Assembly (NCBI GenBank): GCA_964035575.1
Contig: OZ037893.1
Location: 248,001 to 312,000 of the forward strand
Origin: Rhynchopus sp. YZ270_cl-10
Lineage: Eukaryota; Euglenozoa; Diplonemea; Diplonemida; Diplonemidae
Reading direction: 5' to 3'
DNA length: 64,000 nucleotides
Position 1 is the stretch's first letter. Every line of letters begins with the position of its first letter. The position numbers and the translations under genes are program-made. This document shows positions 17,102-26,800 of this stretch, piece after piece. The notes below the pieces were generated by a model that was given only the letters and a program-made list of their open reading frames with translations, searched no databases and was not told where the DNA came from.

Positions 17102-20100
17102 CTAGAGAGGCTGGGTTGGGATGTCAGCTTGTTCATCATCTCTCTTCCTTTTTGTTGCAGAGCGTGCAGCTTCGTGGAGGACAAGACGTGCGTCTTCGTC
17201 TGAACAGGGGCGAAGGATGGAGGTTTTGTTTTTGAAGTCAATCGCGAAGTTGCGCTTGGAGATTGAGAGCATTTCTTCCTTGAAGGAGACCATGAGGAAC
17301 TGCGCGTCTTTGGATGCCGATTGGATCTTTTTGGCGACTGCAGTACGGAACTGAGAGTCCAGCGCAGCGTCAATCTCATCAAAGACATAGAACGGCGCAG
17401 GGTCGCACTGCTGAATCGCAAAAATAAGGGACAAAGCAACAACACTCTTCTGCCCTCCAGACAGAGGCGAAATGTCCGTCACCTCGCCCATCCCAAAGTT
17501 AATCTTCACACCCACCCCAACAAACTCATCCACCCGCTTCCCACCTTGCGCATTCTCCTTTTTGTGCAGGACCAGCTCAGCGCTTGCGTTGGGGTGTTCA
17601 ACCAGCTCCTTGAAGGTTTGAGCAAAGAACACCTTAACCTGTTTGAAGGTACGCAGGACGGCTCCGTCCTTCTTCTCGTCTAGGTCTTCGATTAGGCCCT
17701 GAAGGAGGTCTTTCTCCTTGAGACGTTCGCTGAGGTCTTTGTGCAGGCGTTCGCGGGAGTTGGAGAGTTGGGTGAATTGGTCGTATGCCTTTCTGTTGAC
17801 GTGGGAGAGTGCTTTGAGCTTCTGCTTTGCGTCAGCGATCTCGCCTTGGACCTCCCCGGTGGTCATGGCAGACACCTTTTGTTCGTAGTCCTCGGCGTCC
17901 TGAGGGAGGGCGCCTAGCTTGCGGATTTGATCCACAGCGCCGTCGTGTTTTTCAAGCAGACCTGCACGTTCTCTCTTGTGTTTGTCGAGGCCAAAGCGTT
18001 CTTTGCCAGCGTCTGTCTGCAATTTCTTCAGCTTCTCTCTGGATGCTTCGGAGCCAGAGAGCTTGTCGCGTCTTTCCTTGGTGTGTGAGTCGATCTTCGA
18101 TTCTGCGCTCTCGAGATCAGTCTTGAGAGAGTCAAGGCGTTTCTTAATGAGCTCGACATCGTGCGCATGGCGTTGGTCCAGTACTTTGTCTTCCTGCATG
18201 TTGCCCAAAGAGGAGACGCGGGTCTGCAGCTCGGTCTCGCGCTTCGTGAGGTTCATTTCAAGCTGGTTTGCGAGCTGTCTGGTTTCGCCCTGCAGGGTTT
18301 CGAATTTGGCGACCTCGATGGAGTGCGCCTTCTTCTTCTCATCCAGCTCTTGTTGGCCTTGCTTGAGCTCGGAGGCTTCGGACTCTGTGAGCTTCGTTGC
18401 CATGGTGGTCTTAAGCTCTTCGGTGTATGCCTTGATGGTTTTGGCCATATCCTCGATCTCGCGTCCCTGGCGGATGATGGCAGTGTCCTTCTGTTTAAGA
18501 AGCTGCTGCAGCTGGCGTTTGTCTGCCTCAAAGGCCCGCACGTCGTAGGACTCACGCTCTCTGTTGCGGGAGAAGTTGACGGCCTGCTCCTCTTGCTCCT
18601 GCAGCGCCCTGCGTGCCTCCAGCATCTTCTGGTCGATCTCTGCAGCCTCGTTTGCAGTGGTGGCCTGTCTCTCCTTCAAAGCCTGTGTACGCTGCTTGAT
18701 CTCCTTCAGGTCAAACCATGCTCCCATTCTTGATATCTTGTCGCCGATGAACCCTCCAGCGATACCTCCACGGGAGTCCACCTTGTCTCCGCTGGTCAGC
18801 ACGCAGTCGCAGTTGTGGTCTCTCGACCGTGCGGAGGCGATGGCAAGATTCGAACAGACCAGCACGCGGCCAAACAGATCTGCCATGACCGACGCAAAGA
18901 GAGGGTCGAAGCTGAGTTTGTCGTAGAGAGGGAAGCACTCCTCCTCCTTGGTTGGGAGCTGCTTTGCCTTCCCCTGGAGGCGGTTGAGTGGGTAGAAGGA
19001 GGGCCGTCCTGGGAGCTTGTGTTTGTTGATGGTGTGGAGGATCTTGGACGCGGTTTGGTTGGTGTCCACGACAATGTGGAAGAGGGAGTTTGCAGCCATG
19101 ACGTCGCAGCAGGTGAAGAGCTCCTTGTTTGTCTCGAAGAGCGACACCACAGGGCCGTACACCCCGGTGATGCCCTCCAGCTGGATTGCCTTCTCCACGC
19201 TGCGGCGGCCTTCAAGGATGTCTCTGGGCATGGCGCGTCCCATCTTCTGCTGCAGGGCAGCCTCCTTCTCTGTGATCTCGTCGAGGCCTTGCTGCAGCCC
19301 TGCCTGGTCGCGGAAGATGTGCCGGCGCTTCTCCGCCAGGGCGTCTCTGTTCTTGGTGAGCTGTTCGATCTGGGCACGGCGTGTGTCGTTCTGCTTGCCG
19401 GCGTCGTGCAGGGAGGAGCGCTTGTTGTCCATGGTTTGCTTGAGCTTCTCGATGCGCGCAGGGATGGTCACATCACGCTCCTTCACGAGGCCGTCGTAGT
19501 CAGCTTTGTACCTAGCGGAGTCGCTCTCTTGCTTGCGGATCTGTTCGTTCAGCCATTTGTCACGGTCTGCTTGGGTGCTGAACTGGTTGTGCCGACCACG
19601 CTTTGTGATGAGGAAGGCGGTGCGCGACTCAAGCGCCGCAAGGTTCTGCGTTTCGTGCGCAAGCCGTGCCTCCTCGTCTGAGAGGGTGGTGTTCTTTTTG
19701 TTGTACGCAGCGGTCACACGCTCAATCTCTTTGCGCACGGAGACAAGCGCGTCCTCTGCACGTTGCATCTGGCCGGCGCTTTCAGTCTTTTTGGCGACCT
19801 CGTGGTTCATGGTCACCTGCGCGCGGGCGAGCGACTTCTCCCATCCGTTGCGCTCCTGGAGGACGACGTCACGCTCGCGCTTCGCCTGCTGCAGGGCAAC
19901 GGAGGCTGCAGCTGCGTCGCGCTCCAGCTCCTTCAAAATCTGGTTCTCAGCGTAGAGGCGCTCGACAGCCTCGTTCGCTTTGTGGTCGGTGTCCTCCAGC
20001 CCTTCCTGCAGCGCGCGCAACTCCTCTGAAGCACCGTCTGCAGTTTTCTTGTAGAGTGCGTACATCATGCATTTGTGGTGGTTCTCGATGCCACGGAACT

Positions 20101-20752
20101 TCTTGAACTCTTCCCTCTCCTCCCCCAGCTTGAGAAGACGTTCGTCGAGGTTGTTGATGTTTTTCTGGATAATTTCTAGGTTGTGGTCTGCTGTGAGAAG
20201 GGTTTCGAGCGAGCGTGCACGGCGCGTCTCGTAGACAACGGTTCCGGCAACTTCCTTGAGGAGGGTGAAGCGAGCGTCATCCTGCATCGCACCGAACCGC
20301 ATGATCTGGCCTTGCTTTACGATGTAGTGAGGGTTGGAGGCAGACAGACCAGCAGCTTCAAGCATCGCAGCGACTTCGCTTGCTGGCGTGGAGAGATCGT
20401 TGACACGGTATTCATCGCTCTTCATTCCGACGGTTCTGCAGATTTTAACAAATGTGTCTTCAGTGTCAAGAGACATCCGGCCTCCTCGGTTGTCCAGGGT
20501 CAACTCCACGAAGGCAGTCAAAGCTGGGTTCTGTCCAGACCCTGAATGGAGTAGACTCCTCTTCAGCTGCTTCGTCAGTGTTTTATAATCGCCGTGTCCA
20601 AGGATAAACTGCAGGGCAATGAAGAAGTTGCTCTTCCCACTTCCATTGCTTCCGACCAGAACGTTGACTTCAGGGCTGAAGACCAGTTCGAATTGCGAGC
20701 CGACATTGCGGTAACTCTTAAAGTTACCCATCTTTATGCTGTGAATGTGCAT
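17102..20752 (-). CDS. SMC3: Cohesin subunit SMC3
   Basis: 1216-residue intronless SMC ATPase, the usual SMC3 length. It pairs with SMC1 in the cohesin ring. Walker A is GSNGSGKSN (34-42, Lys40). YIVKQGQI near residue 145 is typical of SMC3. Long coiled coils flank a hinge at about 500-690 (GVYGPVVSLFE, FYPLNRL, GGIAGGFIGDK). The ABC signature LSGGQKSVV starts at 1097 and Walker B FYVFDEIDAALD at 1121. The tail is basic (KRKRDD). The Lys-Lys pair acetylated by Eco1/ESCO in yeast and human SMC3 is here GMKSDEY, giving Lys111-Ser112, so only one acceptor Lys remains. The ATG at 20752 starts the conserved MHIHSIKMGNFKSY. The gene is densely coding with no frame breaks. Its 3' end touches the TCC tract. 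Confidence 0.96.
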   Translation of the reverse strand: MHIHSIKMGNFKSYRNVGSQFELVFSPEVNVLVGSNGSGKSNFFIALQFILGHGDYKTLTKQLKRSLLHSGSGQNPALTAFVELTLDNRGGRMSLDTEDTFVKICRTVGMKSDEYRVNDLSTPASEVAAMLEAAGLSASNPHYIVKQGQIMRFGAMQDDARFTLLKEVAGTVVYETRRARSLETLLTADHNLEIIQKNINNLDERLLKLGEEREEFKKFRGIENHHKCMMYALYKKTADGASEELRALQEGLEDTDHKANEAVERLYAENQILKELERDAAAASVALQQAKRERDVVLQERNGWEKSLARAQVTMNHEVAKKTESAGQMQRAEDALVSVRKEIERVTAAYNKKNTTLSDEEARLAHETQNLAALESRTAFLITKRGRHNQFSTQADRDKWLNEQIRKQESDSARYKADYDGLVKERDVTIPARIEKLKQTMDNKRSSLHDAGKQNDTRRAQIEQLTKNRDALAEKRRHIFRDQAGLQQGLDEITEKEAALQQKMGRAMPRDILEGRRSVEKAIQLEGITGVYGPVVSLFETNKELFTCCDVMAANSLFHIVVDTNQTASKILHTINKHKLPGRPSFYPLNRLQGKAKQLPTKEEECFPLYDKLSFDPLFASVMADLFGRVLVCSNLAIASARSRDHNCDCVLTSGDKVDSRGGIAGGFIGDKISRMGAWFDLKEIKQRTQALKERQATTANEAAEIDQKMLEARRALQEQEEQAVNFSRNRERESYDVRAFEADKRQLQQLLKQKDTAIIRQGREIEDMAKTIKAYTEELKTTMATKLTESEASELKQGQQELDEKKKAHSIEVAKFETLQGETRQLANQLEMNLTKRETELQTRVSSLGNMQEDKVLDQRHAHDVELIKKRLDSLKTDLESAESKIDSHTKERRDKLSGSEASREKLKKLQTDAGKERFGLDKHKRERAGLLEKHDGAVDQIRKLGALPQDAEDYEQKVSAMTTGEVQGEIADAKQKLKALSHVNRKAYDQFTQLSNSRERLHKDLSERLKEKDLLQGLIEDLDEKKDGAVLRTFKQVKVFFAQTFKELVEHPNASAELVLHKKENAQGGKRVDEFVGVGVKINFGMGEVTDISPLSGGQKSVVALSLIFAIQQCDPAPFYVFDEIDAALDSQFRTAVAKKIQSASKDAQFLMVSFKEEMLSISKRNFAIDFKNKTSILRPCSDEDARLVLHEAARSATKRKRDDEQADIPTQPL

Positions 20753-20952
20753 TGTGTGTTTTTTTGTTTTATTTCTTCTCTTTGTGTGTGGTCAAGGTGG
20801 TTTTTTTTGACCTGAAAATTGAGGGGATGTTTTGTGTGGGATGTGGGTGAGGAGGAGGAGGAGGAGGAGTGAGATCACAACCTGGCGGTATGATGAGGAT
20901 TGCCCCATCATATTACATCCACCGCTAGGCATCCCAAAGGCAAAGTCGTATT

Positions 20953-21050
20953 TCGCCCTATATTCAGATCCCCAAAATTCTTGGACCATATTCGACCTAC
21001 ATTTGGATCCGAATATAGGGCGAATATAGAAGAAAACAGCCGAATACGGT
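20953..21050. mobile_element. MITE-like inverted repeat, TTCGCCCTATATTC arms
   Basis: Left arm ATTTCGCCCTATATTC then AGATCC (20959-20980) pairs with GGATCCGAATATAGGGCG then AATAT (21005-21028). A following palindrome CGAATACGGTATTCG near 21042 echoes the ACCGTATTCG arms at 47469 and 54094. It lies about 200 bases upstream of SMC3. Confidence 0.55.
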
Positions 21051-21205
21051 ATTCGCCCTCGGGGTATGACTAGGGGGAATCTCCGTAAGAGGACGGTACA
21101 ATAGAATATAGGTATACTTTTCTTCAGATGAACAGGAGAAAACACATCTGTTGGCAACGGAAGGTGGAAAGAGAGGGAGAGGAGTAGTTGAAAACCTGTG
21201 CGGAA

Positions 21206-21260
21206 GAGGGGGAGGGGGAGGGGGAGGGGGAGGGGGAGGGGGAGGGGGGGGAGGGGGAGG
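21206..21260. repeat. (AGGGGG)n microsatellite
   Basis: About nine GGGGGA units with one longer G-run. G-quadruplex forming potential on the plus strand. Confidence 0.85.
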
Positions 21261-22940
21261 ACTTCTTCTTCCTTTTGTTTTGGGTGTTAACGTAACGATT
21301 TGCCTTTGTCTTCAAAATTAGGAATTTTTTTTTGTACTTTTTTTTTTTGAACAAACAAAATAAAAAAAGCGGTAAAACTGAAAACAATGGGGGGGGGGGG
21401 GGGGTTGTGGGGGTGTGGGTATAAAAAAATACAGTTCGGGTGATACAGGAAAAAAAAAAAAAGCAACTTTTTAGTGTTGACCCGTTACCACTGTGCAAAA
21501 CTTCAAAAAAAAATTTTGTAGAAAACTTTTAATAAAAGATGAATGGGTTTCACAGGGAGACTCATCATCTTCTTACAAAAGGGGCGAAAGCGATGGCGGT
21601 GCTTTCTTTTTGTTTGTCTTCCTTTTGTTGAATTTTTTTTTTTTGAACCCTTTTTTTGCCCTTTTTTTTAAATAGTGCACTACCTTTTGTTTTGTTTTGT
21701 TTTGTTTTTGTTTTCGAAATTTGTTGAAAATCTCCTTTTGCCTTAGTTTTTTTTTTGTGTTTTTTTATTGTTTTTTTTTTATAATTGTTTTTGCTTGTTT
21801 TTTTTTTTGTTTTTGTTTTTTTTTTTTTTTGAAACGTTATACCCTACCCCTTTCAGTGCGTTCTTAAGAGATGGTCACATCTCGTAAAAAGAAAAAAAAA
21901 GAAATGTTGTTTTTTTCCCCAAATTCAAACGATTTTTTCTCTCTTTTTTGCATCTTGCAAACTGACTCTACTCCATAACTGAACAATTACCGTATACGTA
22001 TCACTATGGTTGCCTTTGTACTGATTAGTAAAGCATGACAACCATATGAGGGCATACTCAAACACCAACACAAGGCCTACCATAGGTGATGCACACAGCA
22101 GAATTCGTCTGTGGAGCAGAGGGCAGAAACTGATCCAAAAAAAAAAAAAAACAAAGGAAAAAAAAAAAAGAAAATTTGAATACTTGGTATTGTATGGCGC
22201 GTGGCCGACGAACAGGCCTTCGTGCATACAATAAAATATGGTTGTTTTGTTTTGTTTTGTTTTTCGCAAATTGTTTTTTTTTTTTTTATTGGTTCCCTTG
22301 TGCGGAGTTTTTTTTTTACATTTTTTTATGTTTCCGTGTAGGAAGAAAGACGAAGATCTGTGGGGGATACAATAATGGGAAAAATAATGCGTTTTTTTTT
22401 TTTTTTTTTTTTATTGTTTTACAGAATGTAAGTGGGGAAGAAAAAAACCAAACAAAAAGCCAATAAAAAAAAATGCCAACAGACCAAAGAGAGTGAGAGG
22501 GAACAGGAGGTCTTATGGTCACAAGAACCTCCTCTCCAAGCCCAGCACTACCCTTATTTATTTCCCCAAATACAGTACATGGTGGTCTGCGTGCAAAAAA
22601 AAAAAAAAAAAAAAAAAGAGAGAAAAAAAGAGAGAGAAAAAAAATGCAAGAAAACGAGTGGTAGTTGCCATCTGGTTTGTGTGCAATGTCCACTTTTTTT
22701 ATTCCTAATTTTTTTTAAAAAAACAACAAAATAAAAAAGCTTGTAAACTGGATGTGTCTCACGCTACACACTCTTCCAAAAAATCAAACCGCCCCACCAG
22801 GGGGGGGAAAAACCAAATTTGGACTTCAATAAATCACGATATCGTGGCGTAACAAACCTACCTGCAGCGTTTAGGTTTATTTAGATGAGTGGCGGGGGGG
22901 AGAGGGGGATATGAAGGAAACGAAAAACTGAGCAGTTAAC
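21261..22940. other. Gene-poor A/T-tract region
   Basis: Dense T and A homopolymers, with some G-runs (18 G near 21392). A degenerate family G motif (GGATGTGTCTCACGCTACAC) is at 22751-22770. No coding frame of normal composition was seen on either strand. Confidence 0.5.
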
Positions 22941-22950
22941 TTTTTTGTTG

Positions 22951-23010
22951 TGTCGACAATCACTTCGCTCCAAAAACGGAACAAAGTTCTGTACTCAAAG
23001 TTGGCCGAAT
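22951..23010 (-). repeat. Dispersed element, family T
   Basis: TGTCGACAATCACTTCGCTC, AAAAACGGAACAAAGTTC, TGTACTCAAAGTTGGCCGAA. Its second half matches the copy at 15803 (GTACTCAAACAACTGGCCGAA). Confidence 0.45.
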
Positions 23011-23300
23011 TTTTTTTTTTTTTTTTTTTGTGCACGGTGACCATATTAATCCGGCTTGACATTGCCAACATACTATTTGTTTATGGCTTTAAAATGCATG
23101 ATATCACCATGATTTATGAATGCATTTCATGCCCACAGAGAGTTTAAAAAAAATGGCATGTTTCCCAGTTCACATGGCCACCGTGCGATATTGTAGCATA
23201 GGGGCTCCCCCCTTTCTGTTGGGCTTATGTTGACAAAAAGCCGGTTGAAATAGTTACAAAATCATTTTTTTTTTCACCCCATTTGAATTGGTGCAAAAAT

Positions 23301-23334
23301 TTGAAAGATGTGCCTCTCGTGCACTCACATCTTT
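23301..23334 (-). repeat. Hairpin element, family G
   Basis: TTGAAAGATGTGCCTCTCGT then GCACTCACATCTTTAA. AAAGATGTG pairs with CACATCTTT around a CCTCTCGTGCACT loop. Confidence 0.55.
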
Positions 23335-23833
23335 AAAAAAAACACGACTACACTCACACTGCGTTGTAAATCTGAAGAAACAAAGAACAAAAAAAAGAAA
23401 AAAAAGCAGCCCTCCCAAATGCAATAAATATATGCGACAGGTTCAGAGAAATATAATTCCGCTTTATTTTTAAATTATTTTCGCCACTTTTTGGCGGCTT
23501 GTTTTGTCTTAAATGCATTGTAAAGAAATTCTTCCAAATAAACCGACATTTTCCTCCCGCTTTTTTGTTTTTCTTCCAACCCCACGCTTTTAAAGAAAAA
23601 CTCAAAAAAAAAAAAGCTAACTCTGAGCACAGACATTATTATTGCGAATGGGGTAAAAACAGGGTTTAAATCGCACCTTTTTCAGCAAATACTTTCGTAT
23701 TTAGGTACAACGGGAATGGGGGGGGAAATCCCGGGTTTGAACAAAATATTTTTTTTCTCCCCCCCGCTTTGCCACACATCCAACACACACATACTCCTCA
23801 AAAATACTACCTAGAGTCGCACAAAAAAAAAAA

Positions 23834-23880
23834 CTTGAAAGATGAATGCGTCACACATTTTAAGATGAAACATCTTGAAA
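23834..23880 (-). repeat. Hairpin element, family G, at the kinesin 3' end
   Basis: CTTGAAAGATGAATGCGTCA, CACATTTTAAGATGAAACAT, CTTGAAA, only 18 bases beyond the kinesin stop codon. On the minus strand AAGATGTTTCATCTT is a tight hairpin followed later by a T-run. It may shape the kinesin mRNA 3' end. Confidence 0.45.
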
Positions 23881-23897
23881 AAAAAATCATTTTTCTC

Positions 23898-26800
23898 TCA
23901 CTTCTTGGAGGAGGGAGAGGCGCGGGTACCAGGGGATCCTGCGCTCTTGTAGCCTCTACGGCGAGAGGGTGATTGAGAGGAGCTGTTGCCGCGCGCACCG
24001 TTTGTGGCGCCGAGGGAGCCGACCGTGGCGTTGGGGTCCTGCCATTGAGTGCCGTCTTCGAAGCCGCCAACGAGGGGAGGTGCTTGGGAGACGAAGGCAG
24101 AGACGGGGAGGGAGGCGCGCTCGACCTTGGCACGGTTGATGGGGAAGGAGGTGAGCTGTGTCGTGTATGAGCGCACGAGGTCGAGGAAGTCGCGCAGGTC
24201 TGCTGAGGCGCCGGCCGCAATGTCGCCGCCAGACTTCCTGTCGATAGCGCTTTCCAGCTGGTGGGAGAGCTGGCTGTATTTGACTTCGCGCTTCTTGACT
24301 TCCTCGAGGACAGAAACCTGGTCCTCGATCTTCTCGCGGTATTCCTGAAGCTTTGCCTCGTAGTTGCCCTTCTGGTTCTCAAGGTCGCGTTTGCCTGCGA
24401 TCTTGAGGTCGCGCACCTCCTCGTAGTGCGACTTCTGCTCCTCCGTCAGCTTCTCCTCCCAGTCGTTCACCTCGCCACGACGCCTCCGCTCGCTCTCCTC
24501 CGACGCACGCTTCAGCTCGCTCTTCGTTGTGAACTCAAGCATCCGCTTGCGCTCCTCGTTCTCACGGATCAGCACCTCCTCGTTGTGCGTCGACCGAACA
24601 CGCTGCTCCTCCAGCTGGCGCTGCAGGCTCTCGACCTATGATAAGCAGTTAACAAAAGACAAATTCTTTTTTGGACATACCTGGACCTGGAGCTTGTTGC
24701 GCACACCGTCAATGTCGACACGTGTTTTGTACTCAAGGTCGCGGATCTTCTTCGAGGACGTTTCGTCGATACGCTGGAGCTGGGTTTGGTACTCCTCGAC
24801 CTGTGGTGGGTGGGTGGGTGAAGCAACGCCAGCACATAGCAGCACATACCTTCGCCTCGGCAGTGGTGCAGTCCTGCGCCGCTCTGTGTGCAGTGTCGCG
24901 CATGGCCTCTACCTGCGACTGCAGGTCATCGATCTGTGATGTAGGGTGTTTGTATGTGAAAGCATTTTGTGAGTTGCTCAGAGCGAAACATTGTCCATAA
25001 GCAGGGTACGTTACTTTATGTAATCTGGACTACTAAGCACAAAACCAACACTGTGCGGGGTTTTTTTTTGAAAACCCCCCGCATTGGTTGTATTAGTGTA
25101 GCCACCCTAGAGCTATGCTGCACGCGTACGCCGTGCGCACGGTATTACGTATTACGTATTACGTATTACGTATTACGTATTACGTATTACGTATTACGTA
25201 TTACGTATTACGTATTACGTATTACGTATTACGTATTACGTATTACGTATTACGTATTACGTATTACGTATTACGTATTACGTATTACGTATTACGTATT
25301 ACGTATTACGTATTACGTATTACGTATTACGTATTACGTATTACGTATTACGTATTACGTATTACGTATTACGTATTACGTATTACGTATTACGTATTAC
25401 GTATTAATACGTGGCAGTTTTTGGGGCCGTGCGTTCTTAAGGGTTCTATGGGCAAAACAGGCGAACGGGGTCGTGTGTGCTATTCTGCGCGTACATCCGA
25501 GCGAGGTCGGTTAGTGGGATGCTGGCAGAGCGGGCCCCGCTCAAACTCCTGTACACACGATACCAGATTCAGGATGCAGTACATCTGTAAACAGGCTCAT
25601 CCGCCTGAAGCAAGAGGTTCGCCAGCTTCTTGCTACAGACTCGTTGTCTTCGTGGAAATCAAACCTGAGAAACGGGGGGAAGAGGGCGTCTGCGGACTGG
25701 GCAAAGAAGATGCTCAGCGAAGAACTATGGGACAAAAGCAAGCGAACTGATGCAACTGACCAAAAATTTGGTTCGTACCGCTGAGGGAATTCAGTGGTGG
25801 CAGCGAGATCTAAAAAAGACCTTCCGAAGGGGACGATGGAGTTCTGCAAGGCAACTTTCGACCAAATGATGAGGGACGTTGAGGGCCATATTCCCCCGCG
25901 TACGCCGTGCGCACTTTCTCAGAATCCGCTGCGTACGCGCATGCAGCATAGCCCTGTAGTGTGCTCCACTATTTCCCCCCTTTTTTACACGAAGCGTTAG
26001 AAACTACACCGATAAGTATGCATCTGTTTGTGTAGGGCATACCTCTGCGTCACGTTTGCTGATGGCGTTGTTGAGCTCGTCGCACTGTGTTGCTGCCTGC
26101 GAGATGACTGCCTCCAGCTCCACTCTGTATCGCAAAGGTTGTGTTGAGCATATTAGTAATCTAACAAAAGGCAAAAAGATAAACAATACCTGTGCAGCGA
26201 CTCAGCTTCTGTGAGTGCCTTGGTTGCATTGCGCTCGGCGAGGATCCTCTTCTGCTTCTCGATCCACTGCAGGCCGTACGCCTTCGACAGCACGCTCTCA
26301 CGCTCTTCCTGTAGTGCAAAAAGGGGCGTTTGGTGTTGACAAAAGAGGTTGCATTTTCAAAAGGGTGTACGTACCTCAGCCTTTTCCTTGTCTTCCTTCG
26401 CCTGCTCGTAGACACGGCGGAGGTTGGACTGGTCGCGCTTCATGAGCGCGATCTTCTTCTCGGTCTCCTCCTTCTCCTCGTTGAGGATGCGTGCGTCCTT
26501 CTCAAGACGCTTTGCGTTTGCAGCCTCAATCTGCGCCTTCTCCTTCTGCTTGCGCATGACAACCATCTGGAAGGAGTGCTGGAAGGCCTGTTGGTAACGC
26601 TTCTCAACCTCGTCGTCCTTGGCCTGGCGCAGACGCTTTGCCTCTTCTTCGTAGGCTGACATACTGTCCTGCCCTGCGCGGATCTGTGGATGAGCAATAC
26701 GGTTATTCTACAGAATGGCGGCGAAGCTACATACCTCATCCTCAAGGGCGGCAATCTCATGGGGGTTGTAGTCGCCCTCCTTGCGCATCGTGAGCTCATC

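Noticed and set aside
16593-17445. Frames encoding poly-Ser, poly-Pro or poly-Arg across the TCC tract
   Set aside because: Any frame through an uninterrupted triplet repeat stays open; flanks give no domain or start signal.
18815-19681. 288-codon plus-strand frame opposite SMC3
   Set aside because: Antisense shadow of a conserved coding region.
25143-25406. Interstitial telomere repeat
   Set aside because: TATTACG lacks the G-rich strand of known telomere repeats and lies inside a transposable element.
24969-25750. Plus-strand frames with repeated ITYYVLR
   Set aside because: The 7-bp repeat reads through in three frames by arithmetic; it is intronic repeat DNA.
25094-25971. CACTA-type transposon
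   Set aside because: The element starts TAGTG and ends CACTA, the reverse of CACTA elements, and no transposase or 3-bp duplication was seen.
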